A stretch of DNA of 64,000 nucleotides from Candidatus Omnitrophota bacterium (GCA_041650805.1 JBAZKM010000006.1:62001-126000), one strand, 5' to 3'; counted from the stretch's first letter, positions 30,904 through 40,229 are shown. Notes: generated from the letters alone by a model not told the origin. A program made the numbers and translations.

Positions 30904-33138
30904 GTGAGAAGGCTCCTTTTATTCATATTACCGATCCTTTTTATTGTTACGATAGCCTTTATGGGATTCGGCATATTCCAGGTAAGGTCCGAAGAGACGC
31001 GGCTCTTTGACGATCTGATGAGGAAGGCCAGGGCCGTGGCCGAGAGCATGGAGCTTTCAGTGAAGCACGCGCTTGTAAATAATAATCTGCGCGATGCCAG
31101 GTGGCTGGTTGAAAAATTCCAGAAGAGAGAGAGGTCGCAGGGATGCGTTATCTATGACAAAGACGGCAATGTCATTGCCATCACCGACAGGTTTTCGGAA
31201 TGGAAGGAGAGGTCAAAACCTTATATAAAAGACGCCATTGCGGATAAGGATGCCAGGGGAGCGGTTGAGCAATTCAAAGATTACAGCGTCTATAGTTATG
31301 TGCTTCCTATAAAGGATGACGAAGGGAATACCGTAGGGGCAGAAGAAGTTTTATATGATACGTCATATGTCTTTACACAGCTGGCCGAATTGTGGCGGCG
31401 CCTGAGCACGGTCCTGATAGCCCTGGTCGTGTTCATCGTGTTGATCTCGCTCCTGGTGCAGCGTCAAATATTTACCGCTCCCGTAGAGCAGCTTACCGAA
31501 TGGTTCAAACGTTTTCAGAAAGGCGAAATAGATATAGAACACCCTATCAAAGAAAAGGGTGAGCTCGGTAAATTGGCCAGCGAGGTAGAACAGGCCGCGC
31601 TCAGTATAAGAGTAGCCCGGAAGGCGGCAAGCGAAGAGGCCACCCAAAGGATACAAAAAGAGGACCTGTGGACCGACTCTAGATTAAAAGATGTGGTGAG
31701 GTCGAAGCTGGGTGAGAACGCCCTCTTCATCGTGTCGAACAGGGAGCCGTATCTTCATATTACGAACGAGATCACGGGACGGCCGGAATGTGTCCGCCCG
31801 GCCAGCGGCGTCGTAACCGCGCTTGATCCCATAATGCGTGCCTGCGGCGGGACGTGGGTGGCTCACGGCAGCGCCAATGCCGACAGAAAATTCGTCAATT
31901 CCAAGAATAAGCTCGGTGTCCCGCCCGGGGATGACCGTTATATCCTGAAGAGGATATGGTTGACCAAAGAAGAGGAGGACGGTTATTACTATGGATTTTC
32001 GAACGAAGGGCTATGGCCGTTATGCCATATTACTTACACGCGGCCGATATTCAGAGAGCCCGATTGGCAAACGTACAGGAAAGTCAACCAGAAGTTCGCG
32101 GATAGCATATTGGAGGAACTGCCGGCCAAAAATCCGTTCGTATTTATCCAGGATTATCATTTTACGCTCCTGCCCCGGATGATAAAGATGAAGAGGCCCG
32201 ATACTACCATTGCGCTTTTCTGGCACATACCGTGGCCGAATCCAGAGGTATTCTCTACATGCCCTTATCAGGCGGAGATCCTGGACGGCATGCTGGGATG
32301 CGATCTGATAGGTTTCCATGTCCAGTACCATTGTAATAATTTCATAGACACGGCAAACAGGTTATTGGAATGCCGTGTCGACGCCGAAAAGTTCAGCATA
32401 GTACGCTCAGGCAAAGAGACGCTGGTGCGGTCTTTTCCGATCAGCGTGGATATAGGAATAAGCTCAAGCGTCGCTCAGGATGAAGAAGATGAGATGGACA
32501 GGATACGCAAAGAATTCGAACTTGACGGTAAGATAGTCGCCATCGGGGTTGACAGGATAGATTATACAAAAGGCCTGGCAGAGCGCATGATAGCGGTGGA
32601 CCGCTTCATCGAAAAATACCCGTCTTATAAAGGCAGATTCGTCTTTATCCAGTTAGGGGCCCCCAGCCGGGTACATATAAAAAGGTATCATGATCTTATG
32701 GGGGAGCTTGATGAGCTGGCAGAAAAGATCAACTGGAAGCATATGAGCGATGAATGGAAGCCCATCATATACCTTAAACGCCACTTCTCGCCGGAAGAGA
32801 TAAAACCTTTTTACAGGATCGCCGACATATGTATCGTGAGCTCACTCCACGACGGGATGAACCTTGTCGCGAAAGAGTATATCGCCGCGAAGAACGACCT
32901 GAACGGCAGCCTGCTATTGAGCAGGTTTACGGGTGCGGCAAGAGAGCTCACGGATGCCATCCAGATCAACCCATACTCTATAGAGGAATTCGCCGACAGT
33001 ATCAAATTGGCTTCGGATATGCCTTTACCGGAGAAGGAAAGGCGCATGGAGAATATGCGTAATATCATCAGGGAAAATAATGTCTATCGCTGGGCAGGAG
33101 ATATCATCACAGAGCTGGCAGCTCTCAAAAAACCATAA
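30904..33138 (+). CDS. otsA: membrane sensor-HAMP-trehalose-6-phosphate synthase fusion
   Basis: The 744-residue protein starts at GTG 30904 behind CGGAGA. Residues 1-25 are a membrane helix, about 30-160 an extracytoplasmic sensor-like domain (GCVIYDKDGNVIAITD, SVYSYVLPIKDDEGNTVGAEEV), about 165-188 a second helix, and about 190-245 a HAMP-like linker. From about 265 on it is a GT20 enzyme, with RPASGVVTALDPIMRACGG as the donor loop, FWHIPWPNPEVF, GVDRIDYTKGL and SSLHDGMNLVAKEY. It should make trehalose-6-phosphate from a nucleotide-glucose and glucose-6-phosphate while tethered to the inner membrane, with activity set by a periplasmic signal. OtsB follows. It might instead use another acceptor sugar. 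Confidence 0.88.
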   Translation: MRRLLLFILPILFIVTIAFMGFGIFQVRSEETRLFDDLMRKARAVAESMELSVKHALVNNNLRDARWLVEKFQKRERSQGCVIYDKDGNVIAITDRFSEWKERSKPYIKDAIADKDARGAVEQFKDYSVYSYVLPIKDDEGNTVGAEEVLYDTSYVFTQLAELWRRLSTVLIALVVFIVLISLLVQRQIFTAPVEQLTEWFKRFQKGEIDIEHPIKEKGELGKLASEVEQAALSIRVARKAASEEATQRIQKEDLWTDSRLKDVVRSKLGENALFIVSNREPYLHITNEITGRPECVRPASGVVTALDPIMRACGGTWVAHGSANADRKFVNSKNKLGVPPGDDRYILKRIWLTKEEEDGYYYGFSNEGLWPLCHITYTRPIFREPDWQTYRKVNQKFADSILEELPAKNPFVFIQDYHFTLLPRMIKMKRPDTTIALFWHIPWPNPEVFSTCPYQAEILDGMLGCDLIGFHVQYHCNNFIDTANRLLECRVDAEKFSIVRSGKETLVRSFPISVDIGISSSVAQDEEDEMDRIRKEFELDGKIVAIGVDRIDYTKGLAERMIAVDRFIEKYPSYKGRFVFIQLGAPSRVHIKRYHDLMGELDELAEKINWKHMSDEWKPIIYLKRHFSPEEIKPFYRIADICIVSSLHDGMNLVAKEYIAAKNDLNGSLLLSRFTGAARELTDAIQINPYSIEEFADSIKLASDMPLPEKERRMENMRNIIRENNVYRWAGDIITELAALKKP

Positions 33139-33151
33139 GCACGTATCCGCT

Positions 33152-33976
33152 ATGAAATACTTTTTTGACGAATGGGATGCATTAAAGGAGATGCTGAAAA
33201 AGGACCGCATCTTCCTTTTTTTGGATTTTGACGGCACGTTGACGCCCATAGCCGATACCCCGGGACAGGCCGTCCTTCCCAAAAAAACGAAAGAGCTGCT
33301 TAAGGCCCTGTCCGGGAACGGCCAATTCCGCGTTGCCATAGTAAGCGGCAGGGCATTGGACGATGTAAGGGAAAAGGTGGGTCTGGACGGCCTTATTTAC
33401 GTCGGCAACCACGGCCTCGAAGTGTATGATTCGAGATTGCGTTCCAGATGGATGATGCCGCCGCGCGTCAAAAAGATGTTTGCAGAAATAAGAGATAGGT
33501 TAAATGAGACCTTCGCGGAAACAGAAGGGGTATTGATCGAGGACAAGGAGTTTACCATAAGCCTGCACTATCGTTTGGCGCATCTGGAAGACGCGGTCAT
33601 AAACGGCATGTTCGATAAGGCGACAAGCCCTTACCGGGCCGAAGGGAAGATAGACATAGTGGCCGGCAAAAAAGTTTTTGAAGTGCTGCCCGCCGGTGTG
33701 GGACGAAAAGGCAAGGCCGTAGTTGATATTTTCCTGCAGGAACACCCGGCAGCAAACCATATGAGCGCCATACCCGTCTATATAGGAGACGATGAAACGG
33801 ACGAAACCGCGTTCGAAGAGACCAATGACAAAAAAGGGATCACCATAAGGGTGGGGGCAGGCAACAGGACGGCCGCGTCTTATTATGTCAATGACACGGA
33901 AGAGGTCGTAAAATTGCTCGGAATGATATTAAAGATCAAAAAGGGCGTTTCGGATGCCGATCCCGGAAAAAGCTAA
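33152..33976 (+). CDS. otsB: trehalose-6-phosphate phosphatase
   Basis: The 274-residue HAD enzyme removes the phosphate from trehalose-6-phosphate. The nucleophile motif FLDFDGTLTPIADTP is near residue 25, RVAIVSGRAL is motif II, and YIGDDETDETAF is the motif carrying the magnesium ligands; GNHGLEVYD and VLPAGVGRKGKAV fit OtsB. An upstream in-frame start at 33080 would overlap otsA; ATG 33152 lies 13 bp after it. The gene overlaps the DUF5752 gene by 23 bp. With otsA it gives the two-step route to trehalose. Confidence 0.92.
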   Translation: MKYFFDEWDALKEMLKKDRIFLFLDFDGTLTPIADTPGQAVLPKKTKELLKALSGNGQFRVAIVSGRALDDVREKVGLDGLIYVGNHGLEVYDSRLRSRWMMPPRVKKMFAEIRDRLNETFAETEGVLIEDKEFTISLHYRLAHLEDAVINGMFDKATSPYRAEGKIDIVAGKKVFEVLPAGVGRKGKAVVDIFLQEHPAANHMSAIPVYIGDDETDETAFEETNDKKGITIRVGAGNRTAASYYVNDTEEVVKLLGMILKIKKGVSDADPGKS

Positions 33977-34625
33977 AGAGCCGTTCGTATTTTATACGCG
34001 TCTTCACCTGTCGGAATTGACGGGGCGCAAAGCGTCCAATCTCAAACAGCTCGTGGATATTATAAGGGTCATGCCGGAATCGTCGATCTATCACCATACC
34101 CACCGTTTTTTACAGCAGCACCAATATCTCTCTCCGGAACCCCCCAACGACTTCGCCTACTGGGTGACGAGCGTTCTCGGAGAGGAAAAATTAGGGGAGA
34201 TGCTCGCCAGCATAGATACGGTCCAGTTTACGACGATCCGGGAACTGCAGGAAAAGATCATCTCCACGATCGAGAGATATCTGATATCCAACCCGGCCGC
34301 CGCCGGAAGATCTGTCCATAAGAACGAAGAGTTTCATTTTATGAAATCAGTCAGCTTCATATTACCCACACAATATGCGGCAACCGACCTGGCAGAGTTT
34401 GTCGGGATATTGAAAAAAGCGGACCTGGACTCGATATATTTTCATATCTTCGAAGCGCGTCTCAGGCTCGGCAAAAAGACGAACGATTTCTCGAATTGGA
34501 TAGAGACGTCGCTCGGCAACAAAGAGCTGGCAAATAAGATATTGAAACTGGATCCCTATACTTATACGCTGGAAGATCTGCGTAAAACGATAATACAGAT
34601 CGCAGAAAAGAGCATTAAAAGATGA
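33954..34625 (+). CDS. DUF5752 family protein
   Basis: The 223-residue product contains two similar halves. FVFYTRLHLSELTGRKASNL...SSIYHHTHRFLQQHQYLSPEPPNDFAYWVTSVLGEEKLGEML (in parts) is echoed by FHFMKSVSFILPTQYAATDLAEFVGILKKADLDSIYFHIFEARLRLGKKTNDFSNWIETSLGNKELANKIL (in parts). Each half has the pattern IYxHxxxxRL then NDFxxW. DUF5752 proteins of this sort are known from trehalose loci in anaerobes. It overlaps otsB by 23 bp and treT by 4 bp. The conserved histidines might bind a metal; activity is unknown. Confidence 0.8.
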   Translation: MPIPEKAKEPFVFYTRLHLSELTGRKASNLKQLVDIIRVMPESSIYHHTHRFLQQHQYLSPEPPNDFAYWVTSVLGEEKLGEMLASIDTVQFTTIRELQEKIISTIERYLISNPAAAGRSVHKNEEFHFMKSVSFILPTQYAATDLAEFVGILKKADLDSIYFHIFEARLRLGKKTNDFSNWIETSLGNKELANKILKLDPYTYTLEDLRKTIIQIAEKSIKR

Positions 34626-35833
34626 CAAGGATCGACGAATACGTCCCGATCGTAGGACAGGCGGTCATAAACGACCTGAGGTTGCTTGCCGAAAGGCTGG
34701 AGGGCAGGAAGGTCCAGCATATAAATTCGACCGCGGTCGGCGGCGGCGTCGCTGAGATATTGAGCCGCATGGTCCCGCTTTTGCGGGAACTCGGCGTCGA
34801 TACCCGTTGGGACGTGATAAAGGGCGGCGAGAAGTTCTTTGAAGTCACCAAGAGATTCCATAACGCGCTGCACGGCAAAGAAGAGAAGATAGACAGCGGC
34901 GACTTCGTCACTTTCATGGAGACGGGGCAGCGGAATATCGACGAAATGGATATATGCGGCGATATAGTATTTGTCCATGATCCGCAACCGGTAATGCTTG
35001 TAAACAAAAAGTCAGAGAACAAGTGGATCTGGCGCTGCCATGTGGACGTATCGGACCCGGACGAGGTTGTATGGAAGTTTTTATGCGATTTTATAGTGAA
35101 ATATAACGCCGCCGTATTTTCCGCGCCTGAATTTGCCCAGAAATTACCGATAAGACAATTCCTGATCTCGCCTTCTATCGATCCCCTGAGCGATAAGAAC
35201 AGAGAGCTCCCGCAGGAGGTCATAGATAACGCATTGAAGAAATATGGTATCGATCCCGATAGGCCCATGATCACGCAGATATCGCGTTTTGACCGCCTTA
35301 AAGACCCGGTCGGAGTGATAGAGGCTTATATGAACGTTAAAAAATATACAGATTGCCAGCTTGTGCTGGCGGGGGGCGGAGCGGCCGATGACCCCGAAGG
35401 CGTATCGGTATATGAAGAATGCAAAGAGATCTCCGCGAAAGATAAAGATATACACATCCTTTGGCTGGCTCAAAACGATATTGAGATAAACGCGTTGCAG
35501 CGTGCCTCAACCGTCATCGTGCAGAAATCGATAAAAGAAGGCTTTGGCCTGACAGTTGCGGAAGCTTTGTGGAAAGGAAAGCCTGTGGTGGCTTCTCATG
35601 TAGGCGGTATCCCCTTACAGATAACGCATAAATATTCGGGGCTTCTTTGCCATTCGATCGAAGGCGCCGCTTTCGCTATAAAGCAGCTTTTAAACAGCCC
35701 CGGCTACGCGCAAAAATTGGGTAAGAACGGCAGGGAACATATAAGGAATAATTTTTTGATCACACGCCATCTCAGGGAGTATATGCTTTTGTTCCTTTCC
35801 CTATATCATGATGAGGATGTGGTCCGCCTGTAA
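34622..35833 (+). CDS. treT: trehalose glycosyltransferring synthase (TreT-like, GT4)
   Basis: The 403-residue GT4 enzyme resembles TreT, which joins NDP-glucose and free glucose to trehalose in one reversible step. Family features are HINSTAVGGGVAEILSRMVPLLRELGV at about 36-62 (given in parts), WDVIKGGEKFFEVTKRFHN, ISRFDRLKDPVGVIEAY and the E-x7-E motif in KEGFGLTVAEALWKGKPVV. It is coupled to DUF5752 by a 4-bp overlap. The operon thus holds both the OtsA/OtsB route and the TreT route, which could serve synthesis and recycling. Confidence 0.88.
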   Translation: MTRIDEYVPIVGQAVINDLRLLAERLEGRKVQHINSTAVGGGVAEILSRMVPLLRELGVDTRWDVIKGGEKFFEVTKRFHNALHGKEEKIDSGDFVTFMETGQRNIDEMDICGDIVFVHDPQPVMLVNKKSENKWIWRCHVDVSDPDEVVWKFLCDFIVKYNAAVFSAPEFAQKLPIRQFLISPSIDPLSDKNRELPQEVIDNALKKYGIDPDRPMITQISRFDRLKDPVGVIEAYMNVKKYTDCQLVLAGGGAADDPEGVSVYEECKEISAKDKDIHILWLAQNDIEINALQRASTVIVQKSIKEGFGLTVAEALWKGKPVVASHVGGIPLQITHKYSGLLCHSIEGAAFAIKQLLNSPGYAQKLGKNGREHIRNNFLITRHLREYMLLFLSLYHDEDVVRL

Positions 35834-35967
35834 TTTGGCTCTATGCAGTTGAAACCGTGACGGTCTTTTTGGTCAAGGCGAGGTGCTGGTGGACGTGGCA
35901 GTATACAGAGAAATTATAGATACTGAGCAGGCGTTTGCAACTGGTCAGCCTGCAGAACCTCCGTTTT
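35834..35967. other. convergent gap after the trehalose locus
   Basis: The 134 bases lie between the plus-strand treT and a minus-strand small gene. No hairpin with a T-run is visible on either strand, and no gene is supported. Confidence 0.4.
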
Positions 35968-36165
35968 TTATTGAACCTTATTATCTTGGCCATATAGCGG
36001 TTGATCCGGTACGGCAGATGCTGTCTCATCCGGGAGCTGCGCCGGGGCATCGGCGGATGGCTGTTTATTCTTTTTATCCAGTTTGCGCTGCATCTTCTCT
36101 TCTTTCTTCTTCTTCTTGATCAGCTCCCTCTTGTATTTCCGGTACGAGTAGTTATCCCTTGCCAT
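35968..36165 (-). CDS. small basic hypothetical protein
   Basis: On the minus strand a 65-residue protein begins MARDNYSYRKYKRELIKKKKKEE and continues in a basic helix, then a proline/alanine-rich acidic tail. I have seen short proteins with the MARDNYSYxKYxKEL start and lysine-rich helix in many genomes, without known function. On its own strand AGGAAAGGATAAGACA precedes the ATG and a TATAAT-like -10 lies about 30 bases further up (around 36195-36200). It is the only minus-strand gene in the central part of the window, so it is transcribed against the flow of its neighbours. Confidence 0.65.
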   Translation of the reverse strand: MARDNYSYRKYKRELIKKKKKEEKMQRKLDKKNKQPSADAPAQLPDETASAVPDQPLYGQDNKVQ

Positions 36166-36281
36166 TGTCTTATCCTTTCCTGTATGGTATATATTATACA
36201 GGTGATCAGGGTATTAAGATACAAGTTTAATATAAAATCCGGGGTGGCATCCGCACCGGGCTTTAATATGGGGGTAAGGCC

Positions 36282-37271
36282 ATGAGACAGGAAGAGAGGA
36301 CCAAAGAAGAGCTTATCGAAGAGATAAAGCTCCTGCAGAAGCGTATAGCGGAGATCGAAAAGCCGGATGACGGGCGCAAGCAGGCTGAGGAGAAGCTGCG
36401 CGCCAGCGAAAAACGTTTCAGGGCGCTGTTCGAGCAGAATAAAGACGCCATATTCGTCGCGGACCCGCAGACCAGGATGCTCCTTGACTGTAACTTGCAG
36501 GCCGAAAAGCTGACCGGGCGTTCGAGGGAAGAGATCCTGTCGATGCGCGCCGATCATCTTCATCCAAAAGAGGCGGTGGATGAAATAATGGCCGTATTCA
36601 AAAGGCAGGCTTCCGGAGATGATGTGCTCGGGGAGTCGTACGTTCTCACCAAAGACGGGCAGAAGACCCCGGTATCCATAAACACGGCCATTATCGAGAT
36701 AAGCGGCAAGCAGTATCTTGTCGGGACGTTCAGGGATATCACAGAGCGCAAGAAAGCGGAGGAGGCGCTCAGGGAACAGGAGAAGTTGCTGAACGACGTG
36801 GGAGATATCGCAAAGATCGGCGGGTGGGAGATGGACATCGAAACGGGGAGGGCGACATGGACAAAGGGGACCTACGATATCGTGGAGATAGGGTATAACA
36901 GACCCATCCCCGGCCTGTACAAGCACGTGGACTACTACCTCCCGGAATATCGTGAGATGGTACAGGAAAAGATAGAGAGGCTTATAGAGACAAGGCGGCC
37001 CATGCAGTTCGAGGCGGAGCTCAGGACCGCGAAAGGCAATATCAAATGGTGCAGGGCTGTCGGCGAGGCGCTTGTTAAAGACGGAAGAGTCGTTAAGCTG
37101 AGAGGCACCTTTCAGGACATTACAGAGCTTAAAAAGATCGAAGAGGAGAACATAAGGCATATGCATGAGCTGGAAGTCTTTTACAAGGCAAGCGTAGGCA
37201 GGGAAGAGCGCATCATAGAGCTTAAAAACGAGGTGGAGAGGCTTAAGAAGGAATCCGGGAACGGCCGGTAG
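36282..37271 (+). CDS. two-PAS-domain protein without output domain
   Basis: The 329-residue product has an N-terminal coiled coil (residues 1-45), a PAS domain (about 46-155: KRFRALFEQNKDAIFVADPQTRMLLDCN in parts, then GTFRDITERKKAEEAL), a second PAS-like domain (160-285: IAKIGGWEMDIETGRATWT, GTFQDITELKKIEEE) and a C-terminal coiled coil. No kinase, cyclase or DNA-binding domain follows, so it must act by contact with another protein. The first domain has no obvious heme or flavin ligand. It stands between the small minus-strand gene and the promoter of the Ehr operon; a role in sensing redox or energy state for that operon is speculation. Confidence 0.8.
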   Translation: MRQEERTKEELIEEIKLLQKRIAEIEKPDDGRKQAEEKLRASEKRFRALFEQNKDAIFVADPQTRMLLDCNLQAEKLTGRSREEILSMRADHLHPKEAVDEIMAVFKRQASGDDVLGESYVLTKDGQKTPVSINTAIIEISGKQYLVGTFRDITERKKAEEALREQEKLLNDVGDIAKIGGWEMDIETGRATWTKGTYDIVEIGYNRPIPGLYKHVDYYLPEYREMVQEKIERLIETRRPMQFEAELRTAKGNIKWCRAVGEALVKDGRVVKLRGTFQDITELKKIEEENIRHMHELEVFYKASVGREERIIELKNEVERLKKESGNGR

Positions 37272-37310
37272 GCCTGATGTATGCGAAATAGATATACCGG
37301 CAGAATGATC

Positions 37311-37447
37311 TTGATTTTTACAGGATATATGTTAAAATATAAAAAATAATATTACAGAGATTCCGAGTTTTGAGGTGGGTCTGGACTAAGAGAATAACGA
37401 GAAACCTTTGTTTGTAGTTTTAACTACGGGCAGAGGTTTTTCTTTTT
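37311..37447 (+). promoter_or_regulatory. extended -10 promoter, leader and terminator before the Ehr operon (element C)
   Basis: TTGATT (37311-37316), TGT then TAAAAT (37333-37338), spacing 16, make a promoter. The leader then has TTCCGAGTTTTGAGGTGGG, TCTGGACT and AAGAGAATAACG before a terminator at 37402-37447 with AAACCT/AGGTTT arms, an inner GTAG/CTAC stem and a T-run. This is the same order as elements A and B near 8.4-8.7 kb. The frame of the next gene is open through the terminator, but the plausible start is at 37468, just after it. Confidence 0.55.
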
Positions 37448-37467
37448 ATAAGGGCTATTTCGTCAAC

Positions 37468-39303
37468 ATGCTGGATATCTTACCGAAACAACTTTTTCTG
37501 TTCGATCCGCTTTCTGTATTCTTCCTCTTCGCGATCTCTGTCATTTCCCTGCCGGCGGCAATTTACTCTTTCAGTTATCTTAATGGCAAGTATTCATCCG
37601 CCAGGATAACCCTCGCCACATTCCTGCTGCTCGTTTTTATATTATCGATGGCCCTGGTAGTTACCGTGAACAACCTTTTTGTCTTTCTTGTATTCTGGGA
37701 GATCATGTCCCTCGTCTCCTATTTTCTTGTGGTCTTTGACACAAAGCACGAGAGGTCCATACGGGCAGGGATGATCTATATAGTGATGGCGCATATCGGC
37801 ACCGCCTTTCTGATAGCCGCGTTCTTTATCATGTATAAACATGCGAATTCCTTCGATCTTTTCGCGATAAAAGATGCCTGCCGGGCGATGCCCGCACGGA
37901 CCAAAGACGCGGTATTTTTACTGCTCTTGATCGGTTTCGGGACAAAGGCGGGGATCGTGCCATTGCATATCTGGCTGCCATATGCCCACCCTCAGGCGCC
38001 GAGCCACATTTCAAGCATCATGTCCGGGGTCATGATCAAGACGGCTATTTACGGGATCATCCGGTTTGTGGTATTTACCCTCGGCGTAAATTCTTCCTGG
38101 TGGGGAGTCCTGGTCCTGATCTTAGCGGTGATCTCCTGTCTTGTAGGTGTCATCTATGCGCTCATGGAGCACGATATAAAGAGGCTGCTTGCATACCATA
38201 GCGTGGAAAATATCGGGATAATACTGTTAGGGGTGGGGCTGGCGATTTTTTTTACAAGCAGGGGCCTGCCTTATTTAGCCGTCTTTTCCATGATCGCCGG
38301 CCTATACCACCTGATAAACCACGCCATCTTTAAAGGGCTGCTCTTCTTATGCGCGGGCAGCGTATATAAGGCGACAGGCACCAGGGATATAGAGAAATTG
38401 GGAGGGCTGATCAAAAAGATGCCGCAGACCGCGGCCTATTTTCTGATAGGGTCGATGGCGATCTCCGCTTTACCGCCCCTGAACGGTTTCGTGAGCGAAT
38501 GGATGACTTTGCAGGCATTCTTTTTAGGGGCTTTTAATGTGGCGGGAGGAGCCAGGCTTTTCCTTGGGATCTGCGCCGCGATGCTGGCTTTGACAGGCGG
38601 CCTGGCCGCCGCATGTTTTGTCAAGGCATTCGGGGTGACTTTCCTGGGGCTTCCCAGGAGCCATTATGCCCGGGATGCGAAAGAGGTCTCACTTTCCATG
38701 AGGGCCTGCATGCTCTTCCTGGCGCTTTTGACCGCAGGTTTTGGCCTGCTGGCCGCGGTGATCATCAGGTACCTGGCGATAGTTTCCGGGTCGGCAACCG
38801 GTGTCGATGTAAGCGGCATGAGTTTTTCCCTTAGCAATTTCACAGTCAGCCCGCAGATAGGCCGCGGCATATATCTTTCCGCCCCTTTGCTTGCGCTCGT
38901 ATTGGCCGCGCTCGCCCTTGCGGGGTTTGTCGTGTACAGGTTATACAGTAAAGAGAAGGTGAGAGATCGCGGGACATGGGATTGCGGTTACTATAATTTA
39001 GGTCCGCGCAACGAATATACGGCAACCGCTTTTTCCAAGCCGTTCAGGATCGCCTTCAGTTTTTTTCTTTTGCCTTACCGCAGGACGCAGAAGATAAGGG
39101 AGTCGTTCTATCATGTTAAATCGTTCGCCTATGAGACGCACACCACTCCCGTATTCAGGAAATTCGTTTACGACCCGGCGCTTGCCATTGTGTTGAAAGC
39201 CGCTAAGTCCATGAGAAGGATACAGCCGGGAAGCATCCATCTCTATCTGGCGTATATCTTTTCTGCCGTGCTGTTGCTGATAATATTTATGAGCAGGTTC
39301 TGA
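37468..39303 (+). CDS. Hyf/Ehr complex NuoL/M-like antiporter subunit (HyfB type)
   Basis: The product has about 611 residues when started at ATG 37468; a TTG at 37408 lies inside the terminator hairpin and is unlikely. It has about 15 membrane helices. Conserved proton-pathway features are FWEIMSLVSYFLVVFD (Glu in helix 5), GFGTKAGIVPLHIWLPYAHPQAPSHISSIMSGVMIKT (in parts, Lys in helix 7), HDIKRLLAYHSVENIGI and LINHAIFKGLLFL. It belongs with HyfB and NuoL/M, the ion-pumping subunits of complex I-like enzymes. The C-terminal DRGTWDCGY segment is typical of Hyf-like members. It is the first of six contiguous subunit genes. Confidence 0.88.
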   Translation: MLDILPKQLFLFDPLSVFFLFAISVISLPAAIYSFSYLNGKYSSARITLATFLLLVFILSMALVVTVNNLFVFLVFWEIMSLVSYFLVVFDTKHERSIRAGMIYIVMAHIGTAFLIAAFFIMYKHANSFDLFAIKDACRAMPARTKDAVFLLLLIGFGTKAGIVPLHIWLPYAHPQAPSHISSIMSGVMIKTAIYGIIRFVVFTLGVNSSWWGVLVLILAVISCLVGVIYALMEHDIKRLLAYHSVENIGIILLGVGLAIFFTSRGLPYLAVFSMIAGLYHLINHAIFKGLLFLCAGSVYKATGTRDIEKLGGLIKKMPQTAAYFLIGSMAISALPPLNGFVSEWMTLQAFFLGAFNVAGGARLFLGICAAMLALTGGLAAACFVKAFGVTFLGLPRSHYARDAKEVSLSMRACMLFLALLTAGFGLLAAVIIRYLAIVSGSATGVDVSGMSFSLSNFTVSPQIGRGIYLSAPLLALVLAALALAGFVVYRLYSKEKVRDRGTWDCGYYNLGPRNEYTATAFSKPFRIAFSFFLLPYRRTQKIRESFYHVKSFAYETHTTPVFRKFVYDPALAIVLKAAKSMRRIQPGSIHLYLAYIFSAVLLLIIFMSRF

Positions 39304-39304
39304 A

Positions 39305-40228
39305 ATGGGAGAGATCGCATTTATCTTACTGCAGCTGGTATTTTTTATCGGGGTTGCCCCGTTTTTAAGCGGCCTGGTCACCCGGATAAAGAATAATATC
39401 AGGATGCGGAGGGGGCAGAGCGTCCTTCAGCCATATTACAATTTAGCGAAGCTTTTTTCCAAGGGCGAAGTGGTATCCGGGACCGCTTCATGGATATTCA
39501 GGGCAGCGCCTTTCGTTGTGATCTCTTCGGCGTTAGCCGCAGCGCTGCTCATCCCCGTCTTTATCTCCTCAAGCCCTCTGCATCGCATGGGCGATCTTCT
39601 GGCCCTTATATTTATCCTGGCCCTGGGACGTTTTTTCCTTGCCCTTGCGGCATTGGACGCCGGAAGTTCTTTCGGCGGGATGGGATCGTCGCGGGAGATG
39701 TTCATCTCAAGTTTAACCGAGCCGGTCTTCGTGCTGGCGGTATTTTCCGTATCTTTACAGTTCGGTTCAACGGATATCTCGGCGTTCGGCGGCGCGCACG
39801 CAATAACCGTTTCTTCTATCGTAGCCGCCGCGGCCCTTTTCCTTGTCACGATCGCGGAGACATCGCGCATCCCGGTCGATAACCAGGAGACGCACCTTGA
39901 GCTGACCATGGTCCATGAGGCGATGGTCCTGGAATACTCGGGCAGGTCCCTCGCCCTGATAGAGATGGCCTCTTACATAAAACAGATGATCTTCTTTTTC
40001 CTTATTGCGCAGATCGTCCTTCCCGCAGCAATTCCCGTTTCGTTCGAGCTGACGCGATCTCTACTGTGGGCCCTCTGGTATCCGGTCAGGATGATCATCA
40101 TCGCGGCCGCGGTAGCCCTGGTGGAGGTATCGGTTGCAAAGATGCGCCTCTTCAGGGTGGCGGACTTTTTAGCCTTTGCCTTTGTCCTGGGGGTCATAGC
40201 TACAGTATGCGCTATCCTGGGAGTTTAA
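39305..40228 (+). CDS. Hyf/Ehr complex NuoH-like subunit (HyfC type)
   Basis: The 307-residue protein has about eight membrane helices. The conserved cytoplasmic loop of NuoH/HyfC proteins reads ETSRIPVDNQETHLELTMVHEAMVLEYSG (given in parts, near residues 185-215), with glutamates that line the quinone- or proton-entry channel. The N-terminal RGQSVLQPYYNLAKLFSKGEV is also typical. It connects the soluble catalytic module to the antiporter-like subunits. The gene starts 1 bp after the previous one ends. Confidence 0.92.
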   Translation: MGEIAFILLQLVFFIGVAPFLSGLVTRIKNNIRMRRGQSVLQPYYNLAKLFSKGEVVSGTASWIFRAAPFVVISSALAAALLIPVFISSSPLHRMGDLLALIFILALGRFFLALAALDAGSSFGGMGSSREMFISSLTEPVFVLAVFSVSLQFGSTDISAFGGAHAITVSSIVAAAALFLVTIAETSRIPVDNQETHLELTMVHEAMVLEYSGRSLALIEMASYIKQMIFFFLIAQIVLPAAIPVSFELTRSLLWALWYPVRMIIIAAAVALVEVSVAKMRLFRVADFLAFAFVLGVIATVCAILGV

Positions 40229-40229
40229 A

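Noticed and set aside
36120..37166. Open frame of 348 codons on the minus strand, opposite the PAS gene
   Set aside because: It is leucine- and histidine-rich in the way of antisense frames of GC-rich genes, and it overlaps both the real PAS gene and the small minus-strand gene.
37408..37467. Longer start (TTG 37408) for the first Ehr subunit
   Set aside because: It lies within the terminator hairpin and has no ribosome-binding site; ATG 37468 after the hairpin is more likely.
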